Of a stretch of DNA of 23,548 nt, positions 1 through 7,031 are shown piece after piece. The translations under genes and the position numbers were made by a program. Each line of letters begins with the position of its first letter. The stretch's first letter is position 1. The notes beneath the pieces are model-generated. The model was not told where the DNA came from, did no database searches, and worked only from the letters and a program-made list of their open reading frames with translations. The DNA is taken from contig JAGWMT010000015.1 of assembly GCA_028871595.1 (NCBI GenBank), forward strand, positions 1 to 23,548, given 5' to 3'. Source of the stretch: Elusimicrobiota bacterium. Lineage in GTDB: Bacteria > Elusimicrobiota > Elusimicrobia > UBA1565 > UBA9628.

Positions 1-241
1 ACAGTTCCAGGAAATCGGAGCCCAGGTCGATCAGCCGGTCGATCCGTTCGCGCGCGGTGAGCTTGCCCCGGGAGCGGTGCAGGTCCGCCGCCTTCTTGGA
101 GCCGCCCTCGCGGATTCGAGCCAGGCGCGCCTCCAGGTCGGCCAGCAGGGCCTGGTGGTGCGCTTGATTGGCTTTGAATTCGGAGGAGTCCCGGTCCACC
201 GCGGACGGGATGGGAGGCGTGTCGGCGTCGAGCTCGCTCAT
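1..241 (-). CDS. mccB: Acyl-CoA carboxylase beta subunit, methylcrotonyl-CoA carboxylase type (N-terminal part)
   Basis: Only the first 80 codons are in the window; the gene runs off the left edge. The ATG at 241-239 opens a protein starting MSELDADTPP, followed by the SSEFKANQAHHQALLADLEA region and then KLTARERIDRLIDLGSDFLE. The spacing of SxEFxAN, REGG, GKLxxRERID and LGSxFLEL is that of the carboxyltransferase beta subunit of 3-methylcrotonyl-CoA or geranyl-CoA carboxylase. Propionyl-CoA carboxylase beta usually lacks the EFxAN element. In leucine breakdown the enzyme carboxylates 3-methylcrotonyl-CoA with a biotinylated alpha subunit, not seen here. The start overlaps by 4 bp the stop of a short open frame upstream (238-474). 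Substrate assignment from the N-terminus alone is moderately sure; the family is sure. Confidence 0.85.
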   Translation of the reverse strand, partial: MSELDADTPPIPSAVDRDSSEFKANQAHHQALLADLEARLARIREGGSKKAADLHRSRGKLTARERIDRLIDLGSDFLEL

Positions 242-497
242 TGCGCGATGATACAAAAATCGCCCCCGGCACGGCCTCCCGCCCGCGCGACCGGACGCTG
301 ATTCCCTGGCGCTGCCGGCCGTCGCCGGTGTTGTACTGGTACAGCGCCGTTGAAGCCCATGCGCGCCTGCTTCAGGAACTCGTAGACGCGGAAGTTATCC
401 GCGCACGGATCGGCCACCATCTGGCCGCGTCCCCAGATGTCCATGATCGAAAGGCTTATAGCGCCGAGGCCCAAAGGACCGGCATTATGCGTTTCAT
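238..497 (-). pseudogene. Possible small exported protein, frameshifted
   Basis: An ATG at 497-495 sits 8 nt after a clear AAGGAG Shine-Dalgarno (512-507) and starts MKRIMPVLWASAL, which looks like a signal peptide, but hits TAA after 13 codons. Another minus-strand frame then reads sensibly from about 460 (GAISLSIMDIWGRGQMVADP, then CADNFRVYEFLKQARMGFNG). The first frame becomes protein-like again at about 345 (LYQYNTGDGRQRQGI). The strong ribosome site plus two switches that return to the starting frame suggest a real small gene with two indels, either decay or sequence error. The middle frame ends at 238 in a 4-bp overlap with the carboxylase start. I recognise no family. Confidence 0.3.
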
Positions 498-594
498 GGC
501 AATTTCTCCTTGTTCAGGATCAGGTCAAACCGGATCGTGACGGGATCGCGCACCCGTCACCGTCTTCGTTTTTCCGGCGAACGTCAGCGCGCGG

Positions 595-711
595 CGGGAG
601 GCTGGAGACGCTCGATCATGACGTCGATCCGGGCGCGCTCCTCGGCGGATAGTCCGGAGAATGCGCGGACGTCGGAGACGACGAGGGAGGGAGCGGGGGC
701 TCATAACGTGA
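595..711 (-). other. Short open frame after rpoN, probably frameshifted at a C5 run
   Basis: Just after the rpoN stop an ATG (702-700) is followed by a run of five C. As written it encodes an arginine-rich 59-residue chain that looks like a wrong frame. If one C is dropped, the reading becomes MSPAPSLVVSDVRAFSGLSA followed by EERARIDVMIERLQPPAAR and a stop, which looks like a normal soluble 39-residue protein. This suggests a small gene coupled to rpoN with a homopolymer indel, or a slippage site. The evidence is protein-likeness only. Confidence 0.25.
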
Positions 712-1794
712 TTAGCGCCGCTTCGACGCCTTGAGCTCGTGGCGGACGGCGTTCACCGTCCGCCGGGAAATGGCGATCCCGCGGTCCTCTTTGAGGCGGG
801 CGGCCAGGGCCGCGTCGGTGACCGCCGAATCGGCGGCCAGCCACTGGCCCAGGAGCTCGCGCAGAACGCTGCGCCGCCCCGGCACGAACGCGATCAACGG
901 CAGCTCCTTCTCGGAAGGCAGGCGCACGGAGCGCCGCGCGAAAGCCCGGCTGACCGTGCTGGGCGCCAAGTCCAGGCGCTTGGCGAGCTGGCGCAGGCTG
1001 ATCGGCCGGATGTCCTCCGCGCGCTCGTGGGACAGGTAGTCGGCCTGCAGGCGGCCGACCATTTCGAGCAGGCGGAACAGGGTGCTTTGCCGGAGGTTGA
1101 CCGTCTCCAGCCGCTTCAAAAGGGCCGGAAGGTGACGGCGCTCGTCCGGGGTCAATCCCCCCGACTTCCAGCGCTCGATGAGGTCGAAGCGAATTTGATA
1201 GAGGCCGCGGGCCCAGTAGGGCGAGTAGAATTCGAATACGGGAACGCCGCCGTCCAGGGAGATCTTGGCGAGACACGACGCCTGACGCGCGGGGGAGGCG
1301 GCCGGCGCGGCGACCTTGCCCTCGAATTCGGCGCGCGCGCCGAGTTCCACGACGAGTTCATGGATGGAGCGGACTTCCGCGGAAGAGAGCGACGTCCGGC
1401 GGCCGATCTCCTCCAGGGTCAAAGAGTCCTCTCCGTGGAGGAAGTAGCGCTCGAAGGCCTCTTGGCCCATGCGCTTGACGGCCGCCAGGGCCGCGCCGCG
1501 CTCCGCGGCGAACTCCTCCACGCCGACCCGCTCCCCCCCGCCCGCCGCCGTGCGCTCGTCGATCTCATAGAACGAACCCGCCAACTTTCCGCCTGGCCAG
1601 CGCTGGCGGCGGACCGCGCCGGGGATGCGTCCGTCGCCGAAGTAGAGCTTCTGAAAAAGCGGATCCTTCTCGAGCTTCGCCACCTCGCGGGCGAATTCCT
1701 TCTCCGGCATCTCGATCCAGTCGGCCATGCGCAGCCGGCCCATGACGGTCAGCCTCTGCCGGTTCTGGAGGGTCAGCTTCTGTGATTGCTTCAT
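712..1794 (-). CDS. rpoN: RNA polymerase sigma-54 factor, short form
   Basis: The 360-residue product is the alternative sigma factor that reads -24/-12 promoters and needs an AAA+ activator to open them. The start MKQSQKLTLQNRQRL resembles the Gln/Leu-rich region I that contacts activators. The core-binding region is about residues 100-230. The promoter-binding HTH is near residue 275 (SLRQLAKRLDLAPSTVSRAF), and the RpoN box is SRRTVNAVRHEL just before the C-terminus (consensus ARRTVAKYREEL). It is about 100 residues shorter than usual sigma-54 (around 470), mainly between region I and the core-binding part, where no acidic region II is seen. The frame stays open far upstream, antisense to the kinase gene, but ATG 1794 is the only start that fits the family. 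A -24/-12 element lies at 1851-1835, so the gene is probably autoregulated. The divergent neighbours are its likely kinase and activator. Confidence 0.92.
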   Translation of the reverse strand: MKQSQKLTLQNRQRLTVMGRLRMADWIEMPEKEFAREVAKLEKDPLFQKLYFGDGRIPGAVRRQRWPGGKLAGSFYEIDERTAAGGGERVGVEEFAAERGAALAAVKRMGQEAFERYFLHGEDSLTLEEIGRRTSLSSAEVRSIHELVVELGARAEFEGKVAAPAASPARQASCLAKISLDGGVPVFEFYSPYWARGLYQIRFDLIERWKSGGLTPDERRHLPALLKRLETVNLRQSTLFRLLEMVGRLQADYLSHERAEDIRPISLRQLAKRLDLAPSTVSRAFARRSVRLPSEKELPLIAFVPGRRSVLRELLGQWLAADSAVTDAALAARLKEDRGIAISRRTVNAVRHELKASKRR

Positions 1795-1834
1795 CTCTTG
1801 CGCCTTTGGCCAAAACGTTCCATCGTGACATCCT

Positions 1835-1851
1835 AGCAATATAACGGCCAA
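1835..1851 (-). promoter_or_regulatory. Sigma-54 (-24/-12) promoter of rpoN
   Basis: On the minus strand the site reads TTGGCCGTTATATTGCT: GG (-24) and GC (-12) separated by exactly 10 nt, with the flanking TTGGC and TTGCT blocks of the sigma-54 consensus (YTGGCACGRNNNTTGCW). Transcription would begin near 1824, 30 nt before the rpoN start. A near-identical element lies at 8015-8031. Confidence 0.65.
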
Positions 1852-1878
1852 CGCCTTTTCCGCCGAATTTGCTACAAA

Positions 1879-2991
1879 ATGGAACACTCCGCCTCCCGAC
1901 GCATCACAAAGCGCGTGCCCGACACTTCCGATCGTCATCTCATGACCGTCCTTCTCGCCGGGTTCCGCCGGTCGAACGACGTCATGTTCTACAGCGACGC
2001 GAAGGGCATCATCCTGGACGTCAACGAGGCCTTCACCGCGCATTACGGCTACACCCGCCAGGAAGTCCTGGGCAAGACGCCGGCCGTCCTTCGCTCCCGG
2101 CACTCGACCGACGAGCTGTACAAGCGCATGTGGCGCAGCATCCTGGATCCGAAGAAGGGCTTCTGGCGCGGCGAGCTGGTCAACAAGGCCAAGGACGGAC
2201 GGGAAATCCCGCTGGTCCTGACCATCACCGCCGTGCGCGACGAAAAAGGCGCCGTCATGGGCTACATCTCCAACGGCGTGGACCTTTCGGAGATGAAGGC
2301 CCTGGAGGAACGCGTCGCCCACGCCGAGACCCTGGCGATCATCGGCGAAATGGCGGCGGTGGTGGCGCACGAGATCCGCAATCCCCTGGGCTCCATCGTG
2401 ATGGCCGCCCAGCAGTTGGCCGACGAAAGCCTGCCGGCCGACGATCGGGACACCGTCACGCGGGTCCTGCGCCACGAGAGCAAGCGCCTCAACGAAGCCC
2501 TGACGAACTTCCTCTCCTACGCGCGGCCCCGGGCCCTGAACCGCGCTCAAAACGATCTCAACGCCCTGCTCAAGGACGTCGGCCGACTGGCCTTCGCGAA
2601 CAAGGATCTGGCCGGCGAGTCGCGCCTGACCTTGGCCCTCGACAAGAGCCTCGAGCCCTTTCCGTTCGACGCCGACCAGATCCGGCAGGTCGTCTGGAAC
2701 ATGGTCCTCAACGCGATCCAAGCCCTCGGCGGGGACGGGACGGTCGCGGTCCGCTCCGGAAAGGGCGAAGGGTCGGCGTGGTTCTCGGTCTCCGACACGG
2801 GGCCGGGGATCGCGGAGTCCATGCGCGCCGACCTCTTCAAGCCGTTCCGCACCACCAAGCAGCAGGGCACGGGCCTGGGTCTGGCCATCGCCGAGCGCAT
2901 CGTGAAGGCGCACGGCGGCGCCATCGAGATCGAAAGCCGTCTCCGGCGCGGCACGACCTTCACCGTCCGACTTCCCCGCATCGAGGACTAA
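1879..2991 (+). CDS. PAS-domain sensor histidine kinase, NtrB-like
   Basis: A cytosolic 370-residue kinase with no membrane segment. Order: PAS domain about 25-135, HisKA dimerisation/phosphoacceptor domain about 155-215 with the H-box AHEIRNPLGSI (His164), and HATPase_c about 262-367 with N-box NMVLNAIQALG, G1 DTGPGI (306-311), F-box FKPFRTTK and G2 GTGLGL. It should autophosphorylate His164 and pass the phosphate to Asp56 of the activator encoded 5 bp downstream. The start is uncertain: ATG 1879 gives 370 residues, but a possible extended -10 box (TTTGCTACAAA, 1868-1878) ends right at that ATG, so GTG 1915 or ATG 1942 (MTVLLAGFRRS, just before the PAS fold) may be the true start. It is divergent from rpoN, which fits control of sigma-54 transcription. 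Confidence 0.93.
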   Translation: MEHSASRRITKRVPDTSDRHLMTVLLAGFRRSNDVMFYSDAKGIILDVNEAFTAHYGYTRQEVLGKTPAVLRSRHSTDELYKRMWRSILDPKKGFWRGELVNKAKDGREIPLVLTITAVRDEKGAVMGYISNGVDLSEMKALEERVAHAETLAIIGEMAAVVAHEIRNPLGSIVMAAQQLADESLPADDRDTVTRVLRHESKRLNEALTNFLSYARPRALNRAQNDLNALLKDVGRLAFANKDLAGESRLTLALDKSLEPFPFDADQIRQVVWNMVLNAIQALGGDGTVAVRSGKGEGSAWFSVSDTGPGIAESMRADLFKPFRTTKQQGTGLGLAIAERIVKAHGGAIEIESRLRRGTTFTVRLPRIED

Positions 2992-2996
2992 CAGCC

Positions 2997-4364
2997 ATGA
3001 TCACGCTCAAGGCCCGCATCCTGCTCGTCGAAGACGATCTCTCCCTCGGCACCATGCTGTCCATGGTCCTCAAGCGCCGCGGCCACGACGTGGACGTCGC
3101 CAAATCCGGCGCGGACGCCACCAAGAGGCTGGCCGCGGCGGAATACGACGCGGTGGTGACCGACCTGAAGCTCGGCGACCTGGACGGGCTCGAGGTGCTC
3201 AAGCGCGCCAAGGCGCGCGATCCGCGGACCGAGGTCCTGGTGATGACCGGGCACGGCTCCATCGATACGGCCGTCGCCGCGATGAAGGCCGGCGCGTTCG
3301 ACTACCTGACCAAGCCGGTGGAGGCGGAGGAACTTGGCCTGGTGCTGGACAAGGCGCTGGAACACCGCAGCCTGGTGCATGAAGTGGAGCGCCTGCGCGA
3401 GGAGGTCCGCGGCAAATACAGCTTCGACGGCATCGTCTACTCCGGCCCCGCGATGAACCGGGTGCTCGAGCTGGTCTCCAAGGTGGCGGCCACGGAGGCC
3501 ACCGTCCTGATCCTGGGCGAGTCGGGGACCGGCAAGGAGCTGATCGCGCGCGCGCTGCACGAAAAGAGCGCCCGGCGCAACGGGGCGTTCGTGGCCGTCA
3601 ACTGCGGCGCCCTCCCCGAGGGCCTGCTCGAAAGCGAGCTGTTCGGCCACGTCCGGGGCGCCTTCACCGGCGCCGAGCGCAGCAAGCGCGGCCTGTTCGA
3701 GGAGGCCAGCGGCGGCACGCTGTTCCTGGACGAGATCAGCGAGACGACCCCGGGCCTCCAGGTCAAGCTGCTGCGCGCGCTCCAGGAAGGAGAAGTTCGC
3801 CGCGTCGGCGACAACCATCCGGTGAAGGTCACCGGGCGCTTGGTCGCGGCGACCAACAAGGATCTCGTGAAGCTGGTCGCCGAGGGCAAATTCCGCGAGG
3901 ACCTCTATTACCGCCTGAAAGTCTTCCCCATCGATCTGCCGCCCCTGCGCGAACGGCCCGAGGACATCCTCCCTCTCGCCGAGCACTTCCTGCGCAAGGC
4001 GAAGAAGAAGCTGGGCGGGACTGCTTCCAAATTCTCGCCCGAGGCCGCCGACGCACTTCGGCGCTACCGTTGGCCCGGCAACGTACGGGAGCTCGAGCAC
4101 GTGGTGGAGCGCGTGATGATCATGGCCGGCGGCGCCGCCGTCGCGTCCGGCGATCTCCCCCCCGAGATGCTTCCCGGCGGGACGGCTCCGGCGGCGGTCA
4201 AGAACAAGGGCGGCGCCGGGGAGACGCTGGAAGCCGCCGAGAGGCGCCACGTCCAACTGGTTCTGGAAGCCTGCGGAGGCAATCAGGCCGAGGCGGCGAA
4301 GCGGCTGGGCGTGGCCCGCAACACCCTCTGGCGCAAGCTCAAGGCCTGGGGCCTGGGGCCTTAG
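2997..4364 (+). CDS. Sigma-54-dependent response regulator, NtrC family
   Basis: The 455-residue protein has the full NtrC layout. Receiver domain 5-120 with phosphoacceptor Asp56 and Lys106. AAA+ domain about 145-375 with Walker A GESGTGKE (174-181), the sigma-54-contacting GAFTGA loop (221-226), Walker B GGTLFLDE (239-246) and sensor region FREDLYYRLKVFPI. A Fis-type HTH closes the protein (about 415-452, GGNQAEAAKRLGVARNTLWR). With GAFTGA intact it should remodel sigma-54 holoenzyme. The ATG is 5 bp after the kinase stop, and the next gene starts 1 bp after this stop, so the three are one operon. Plausible targets are the -24/-12 sites at 1835-1851 and 8015-8031 (inference). Confidence 0.96.
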   Translation: MITLKARILLVEDDLSLGTMLSMVLKRRGHDVDVAKSGADATKRLAAAEYDAVVTDLKLGDLDGLEVLKRAKARDPRTEVLVMTGHGSIDTAVAAMKAGAFDYLTKPVEAEELGLVLDKALEHRSLVHEVERLREEVRGKYSFDGIVYSGPAMNRVLELVSKVAATEATVLILGESGTGKELIARALHEKSARRNGAFVAVNCGALPEGLLESELFGHVRGAFTGAERSKRGLFEEASGGTLFLDEISETTPGLQVKLLRALQEGEVRRVGDNHPVKVTGRLVAATNKDLVKLVAEGKFREDLYYRLKVFPIDLPPLRERPEDILPLAEHFLRKAKKKLGGTASKFSPEAADALRRYRWPGNVRELEHVVERVMIMAGGAAVASGDLPPEMLPGGTAPAAVKNKGGAGETLEAAERRHVQLVLEACGGNQAEAAKRLGVARNTLWRKLKAWGLGP

Positions 4365-4365
4365 C

Positions 4366-5535
4366 ATGACCATCAGGGGTCTTCTCTGGGTCGCGCTCGT
4401 CCTCCTCGGGCCGGCGGCGCGCGGACAGACGCTCGAGGTCCGGGCCGACCCGCGCGTCGACCTGGTCGGCCTCGTCCAGCAGCTCGCGGGCGACTCCGGC
4501 TTCCAGCCGCGGCCGCCGCTCCAACGCGCGCTGGCGCGCTTCGCTCCGTGGCGCGGCCATCCGGCCGTCGCGCGCCTCAAGCGCCTCGCCGCGCGCGGCT
4601 TCAACGGCAATCTCCCCTCCCAATACGCGGTCTATCTCACCGCCACCGTCCCGCTCCAAGAGCGGTATCCCGTCCCTTCATTTTTCGCCCAGGCCTGCGG
4701 CGGGCGCGCGGAGCTCGACGCCTTCCGCGCGGAGCTCGACGACTTCGCCCGGCAGTCGGGCTTCTTCGCATGGGAAGCCTCCACGGAGTCGCCGGCCGGC
4801 CTCCTCGCCGCCGCGCTGAAGCGGAACATGGGGGGCGTGGACATCGAGCGCCCGCTGGTGGACTATCTGGGACTGCGCCCGTGGCGGCGCTGGATGGTCG
4901 TGCCGAGCGTCTTCTTCCGGCCCGGCGGCGGCAGCTCGTGGATCGTCGAGGAGAAGCCGGGGCTTCCGGACGTGTACGCGATCCTCGGCCCCCGCTGGGA
5001 CGGAGAGACCCCTTCCTTCGGCACGCCCGCGGATATCGCCTCCTACGCCTGGGCGGAGCCCACCTACGCGGCCGCCTACGTCATGTACGAGGCTTGCCGC
5101 CCGCTGGCGCGCGCGGCCCAAGGCGTCTGCTCGGAGACTCCCTGGCTCAAGAACGTCGAGGACTGCGTCGAGAGCCAGTGGGTCGGCGCGGTGATCAGCC
5201 GGCTCGAGCGCAGGCTTTTCCAAGCGCCTCCCCCCCGCCCCGGCCGGCGTCAGCTCACGCGCTGGCGCCCGGCTCTCGACGGGGTCCTGGCGCGGTACGA
5301 GAAGGACCGCGCTCGATTTCCCGACCTGGTCTCCCTCACCGGCCCGCTCTTCGCGCCGCTGCAGGCCGACCGAAAGGCGCCGGCGTGCCGCCTCGTCGAC
5401 CGCGGCCGCCTGTCGGACCCGGTTTACGCGCGGCGCCTGCGCATCTACGGCTTGGCCCGCCTGGCGCGCGGTCCCGATCCCGAGCTCGAGCGCCTGCGCG
5501 ACGAACTGGGGTGGAAAGAGCCCGCCTCGCCGTAG
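4366..5535 (+). CDS. Secreted DUF4932-like protein
   Basis: 389 residues with a signal peptide (MTIRGLLWVALVLLGPAARG, likely cut near residue 20). The body follows the plan I know from DUF4932 proteins: an early DPRVDLVGLVQQLAG segment, then FAPWRGHPAVARLKRL, then a block ending in a DDFARQSGFFAWEA-like helix and a strand segment WMVVPSVFFRPGGGSS. Many family members carry an HExxH metal site in the second half. The corresponding stretch here (ASYAWAEPTYAAAYVMYEAC) has none, so a peptidase role is not supported. It starts 1 bp after the activator stop and is probably co-transcribed with the two-component genes. It could be an envelope protein whose state the system monitors, but that is only a guess from position. 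Confidence 0.65.
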   Translation: MTIRGLLWVALVLLGPAARGQTLEVRADPRVDLVGLVQQLAGDSGFQPRPPLQRALARFAPWRGHPAVARLKRLAARGFNGNLPSQYAVYLTATVPLQERYPVPSFFAQACGGRAELDAFRAELDDFARQSGFFAWEASTESPAGLLAAALKRNMGGVDIERPLVDYLGLRPWRRWMVVPSVFFRPGGGSSWIVEEKPGLPDVYAILGPRWDGETPSFGTPADIASYAWAEPTYAAAYVMYEACRPLARAAQGVCSETPWLKNVEDCVESQWVGAVISRLERRLFQAPPPRPGRRQLTRWRPALDGVLARYEKDRARFPDLVSLTGPLFAPLQADRKAPACRLVDRGRLSDPVYARRLRIYGLARLARGPDPELERLRDELGWKEPASP

Positions 5536-5551
5536 GGCATCGACGCCGGGA

Positions 5552-5580
5552 TTGACGGCCGATGTCACATGGTATATACT
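5552..5580 (+). promoter_or_regulatory. Sigma-70-type promoter of the nucleotidyltransferase/RHH operon
   Basis: TTGACG (5552-5557), a 17-bp spacer and TATACT (5575-5580) form a near-consensus promoter. The predicted start of transcription is about 5587, leaving about 4 nt before the ATG at 5591. No Shine-Dalgarno is present, so the mRNA is probably leaderless or nearly so. Confidence 0.7.
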
Positions 5581-5593
5581 AGTATATACCATG
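5568..5593. promoter_or_regulatory. 26-bp perfect palindrome, probable autoregulatory operator
   Basis: The arms CATGGTATATACT and AGTATATACCATG are exact reverse complements with no gap (5568-5580 and 5581-5593). The palindrome covers the -10 box, the expected transcription start and the start codon, so a bound protein would block initiation. The RHH protein encoded second in the operon is the obvious candidate ligand. Its central TATATACTAG recurs at 10971-10980 in the AbiE-type promoter. Confidence 0.7.
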
Positions 5594-6055
5594 CTCCTTT
5601 ATGATGTCGCCGACGCCCTGGCCCGCTCGAAGGTCCCGTTCGCCGTCGCCGGCGGCTATGCCGTCGCGCTGCACGGCGCGGTGCGCGGCACAGTCGACGT
5701 CGACATCGTGCTTTGCCTGACGAAGAAGGATTTCATCTCCGCCGAAGCGGCACTGCGCGGCCTGGGCCTGACCCCCCGCCTGCCGGTGACCGCGGCCGAG
5801 GTGTTCGACTTCCGCGAGGAGTACATCCGCGACCGCAACTTGGTCGCGTGGAGCTTCGTGGACGGACGCGACCCGACTCGCATCGTGGATATCGTCATCA
5901 CGCACGACCTGGCCAAAATGCGCTCGACGCGCGTCGGGGCGGGAGGGCGCCGCATCCCCGTGCTCTCCGTCCCCGACCTGATCGCGATGAAGAAGAGGAG
6001 CGGACGGCCCCAGGATCTGGAGGACATCCGCGCCCTCAAGGAGCTGCATCCATGA
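5591..6055 (+). CDS. Nucleotidyltransferase-fold toxin (AbiEii / DUF6036-like)
   Basis: 154 residues. The glycine-rich strand VAGGYAVALHG (about 19-29) followed by RGTVDVDIVL (31-40) gives the GG and DxD signature of minimal nucleotidyltransferases. A third acidic strand is VDIVITHD, and the C-terminal KKRSGRPQDLEDIRAL matches the K...R..DL.DI element of AbiEii-type proteins. Such proteins use NTPs to modify a target, often tRNA, when acting as toxins. An upstream in-frame TTG (5552) is rejected because it is the -35 box itself; ATG 5591 lies within the palindrome. The stop overlaps the next ATG by 4 bp. Toxin-first order is the reverse of classical abiE operons. The family is fairly sure; toxicity is inferred from pairing with an RHH protein. 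Confidence 0.75.
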   Translation: MLLYDVADALARSKVPFAVAGGYAVALHGAVRGTVDVDIVLCLTKKDFISAEAALRGLGLTPRLPVTAAEVFDFREEYIRDRNLVAWSFVDGRDPTRIVDIVITHDLAKMRSTRVGAGGRRIPVLSVPDLIAMKKRSGRPQDLEDIRALKELHP

Positions 6056-6309
6056 GGCCGGTCCAATACTTCACGACGGAATACCTCGCGCAGTGCCGCG
6101 CGATGAAGCCCGAGCAGATCGTGCGTTTCCTCGAGGACTTTCGAACCCTGCGCCGCGCGGCGCGGGCTCCGAAGAGCCGCCTGATCAGCCTGAAAGTGCC
6201 GGAAGACCTGCTCGGCTCGTTCAAAGCCCGCTGCCAGGCGCGCGGGACGCCTTATCAGGCGCAGATCAAGGTCTTGATGCGGGACTGGCTGACGAAGAGG
6301 GAAGCCTGA
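6052..6309 (+). CDS. Ribbon-helix-helix antitoxin-like DNA-binding protein
   Basis: 85 residues starting MRPVQYFTTEYLAQCRAM, a helical N-terminal part with FLEDFRTLRRA, then SRLISLKVPEDLLGSFKARC and GTPYQAQIKVLMRDWL. The strand ISLKVP followed by two helices and the terminal YQxQIKxLMRxWL is a pattern I know from CopG-type proteins paired with nucleotidyltransferases. As an RHH dimer it would bind the palindrome over the operon promoter, and the N-terminal part would neutralise the toxin. It overlaps the upstream gene by ATGA, so translation is coupled. No terminator is obvious after the stop. Confidence 0.7.
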   Translation: MRPVQYFTTEYLAQCRAMKPEQIVRFLEDFRTLRRAARAPKSRLISLKVPEDLLGSFKARCQARGTPYQAQIKVLMRDWLTKREA

Positions 6310-6578
6310 GCCCCTGCCTCGTCGCGGGGCCCGGTGAGCGCCAGGAAACGCGGCCCTACGGCGAACCGCGCAGCGTGATGTCCCCGGCGGCGGCGGTCGC
6401 GAGCGCCCGCGTCGAAGGCGTCGAGCGCGCGCTTCTGTTGGAGCAGGTGCCGGACGGTCATCAAGACGACGACGTAATCGTCCGCGGACATGCCCGGTTT
6501 CTGCTGGTCGGCTCCGAAGTCACGCTCCCGAGTTTCCTGTTCACCGGCTGGTTGGGCGGTTATTTGGGCTACGCCCTC
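6310..6578. other. Gap without a recognised gene
   Basis: 269 bp between the antitoxin-like gene and the Rrf2 gene. A minus-strand frame around 6504-6400 (MSADDYVVVLMTVRHLLQQK) has the GC-rich third positions of coding DNA, but it has no ribosome site and reads on through the antitoxin gene. It may be a remnant or a chance frame. I see no clear promoter or terminator. Confidence 0.3.
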
Positions 6579-6977
6579 ATGGCGTTGAACACGCAGTTCT
6601 CGATCGCGGTGCACGTGATGGCGGGCCGGGGCGCGCCGTCCGGCATGCTGGCCGACAGCGTCAACGCCTGCCCGAGCTTCGTGCGCCGCGTCATGGCGAA
6701 GCTGTCGAAGGCGGACCTGGTGAAGACGACGATGGGCAAGGGCGGCTCGTGCGCGCTCGCGCGCGACCCGCGCAAGATCACCCTGCTCGACATCTACAAG
6801 GCCGTCGAGGCGCCGAAGGCGTTCGCCATACACGACCACCCGGCCCAGCCGTCCTGCCGGATCAGCTGCGGCATCAAGCCGGAGCTGGAGAAGGTCCTGG
6901 ACCGGACACAGAAGTCCCTGGAGGCCGGCCTGCGCCGGACGACTTTGGCTGAATTCATCGCCGGGATCCCGCACTGA
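6579..6977 (+). CDS. Rrf2-family transcriptional regulator (YwnA-like)
   Basis: 132 residues beginning MALNTQFSIAVHVMAGRG, the usual opening of YwnA-type Rrf2 proteins. The winged helix spans about 5-70 (ADSVNACPSFVRRVMAKLSK as recognition region, then GKGGSCALARDPRKITLLDI as wing and dimer helix). Cys31, Cys58, Cys93 and Cys97 are present. The CRISC pair could sense redox state or bind metal, but the three-Cys IscR cluster spacing is not seen. Rrf2 genes of this type often sit before an SDR oxidoreductase, as here, and repress it. ATG 6579 is chosen because the frame extends upstream only through non-homologous sequence. No strong ribosome site is visible. Confidence 0.85.
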   Translation: MALNTQFSIAVHVMAGRGAPSGMLADSVNACPSFVRRVMAKLSKADLVKTTMGKGGSCALARDPRKITLLDIYKAVEAPKAFAIHDHPAQPSCRISCGIKPELEKVLDRTQKSLEAGLRRTTLAEFIAGIPH

Positions 6978-6995
6978 TATTTTTTTGCCTCATAC

Positions 6996-7006
6996 TGTAT
7001 CGTACA
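6996..7006. promoter_or_regulatory. Candidate Rrf2 operator before the SDR gene
   Basis: TGTA-TCG-TACA forms an 11-bp inverted repeat in the 54-bp, AT-rich gap between the Rrf2 gene and the SDR gene, 26 bp before the SDR start. The position suits repression by the neighbouring regulator. The repeat is short, so this is tentative. Confidence 0.35.
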
Positions 7007-7031
7007 TCGAAACATTACGGAGGACCTGAAC

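Noticed and set aside
1795..2913. Upstream extension of the rpoN frame, giving a 733-residue protein antisense to the kinase gene
   Set aside because: The extra part is the complement of clear kinase coding sequence, has no sigma-54 homology and arises from the lack of stops in GC-rich DNA.
1869..2996. The activator frame is open back through the kinase gene, suggesting a fused 831-residue protein
   Set aside because: The upstream part is an Arg/Pro-rich wrong-frame reading of the kinase; receiver homology begins at 2997 after the kinase stop.
5552..5590. In-frame TTG start giving a 13-residue longer nucleotidyltransferase
   Set aside because: This TTG is the first three bases of the -35 box, so it lies upstream of the predicted transcript.
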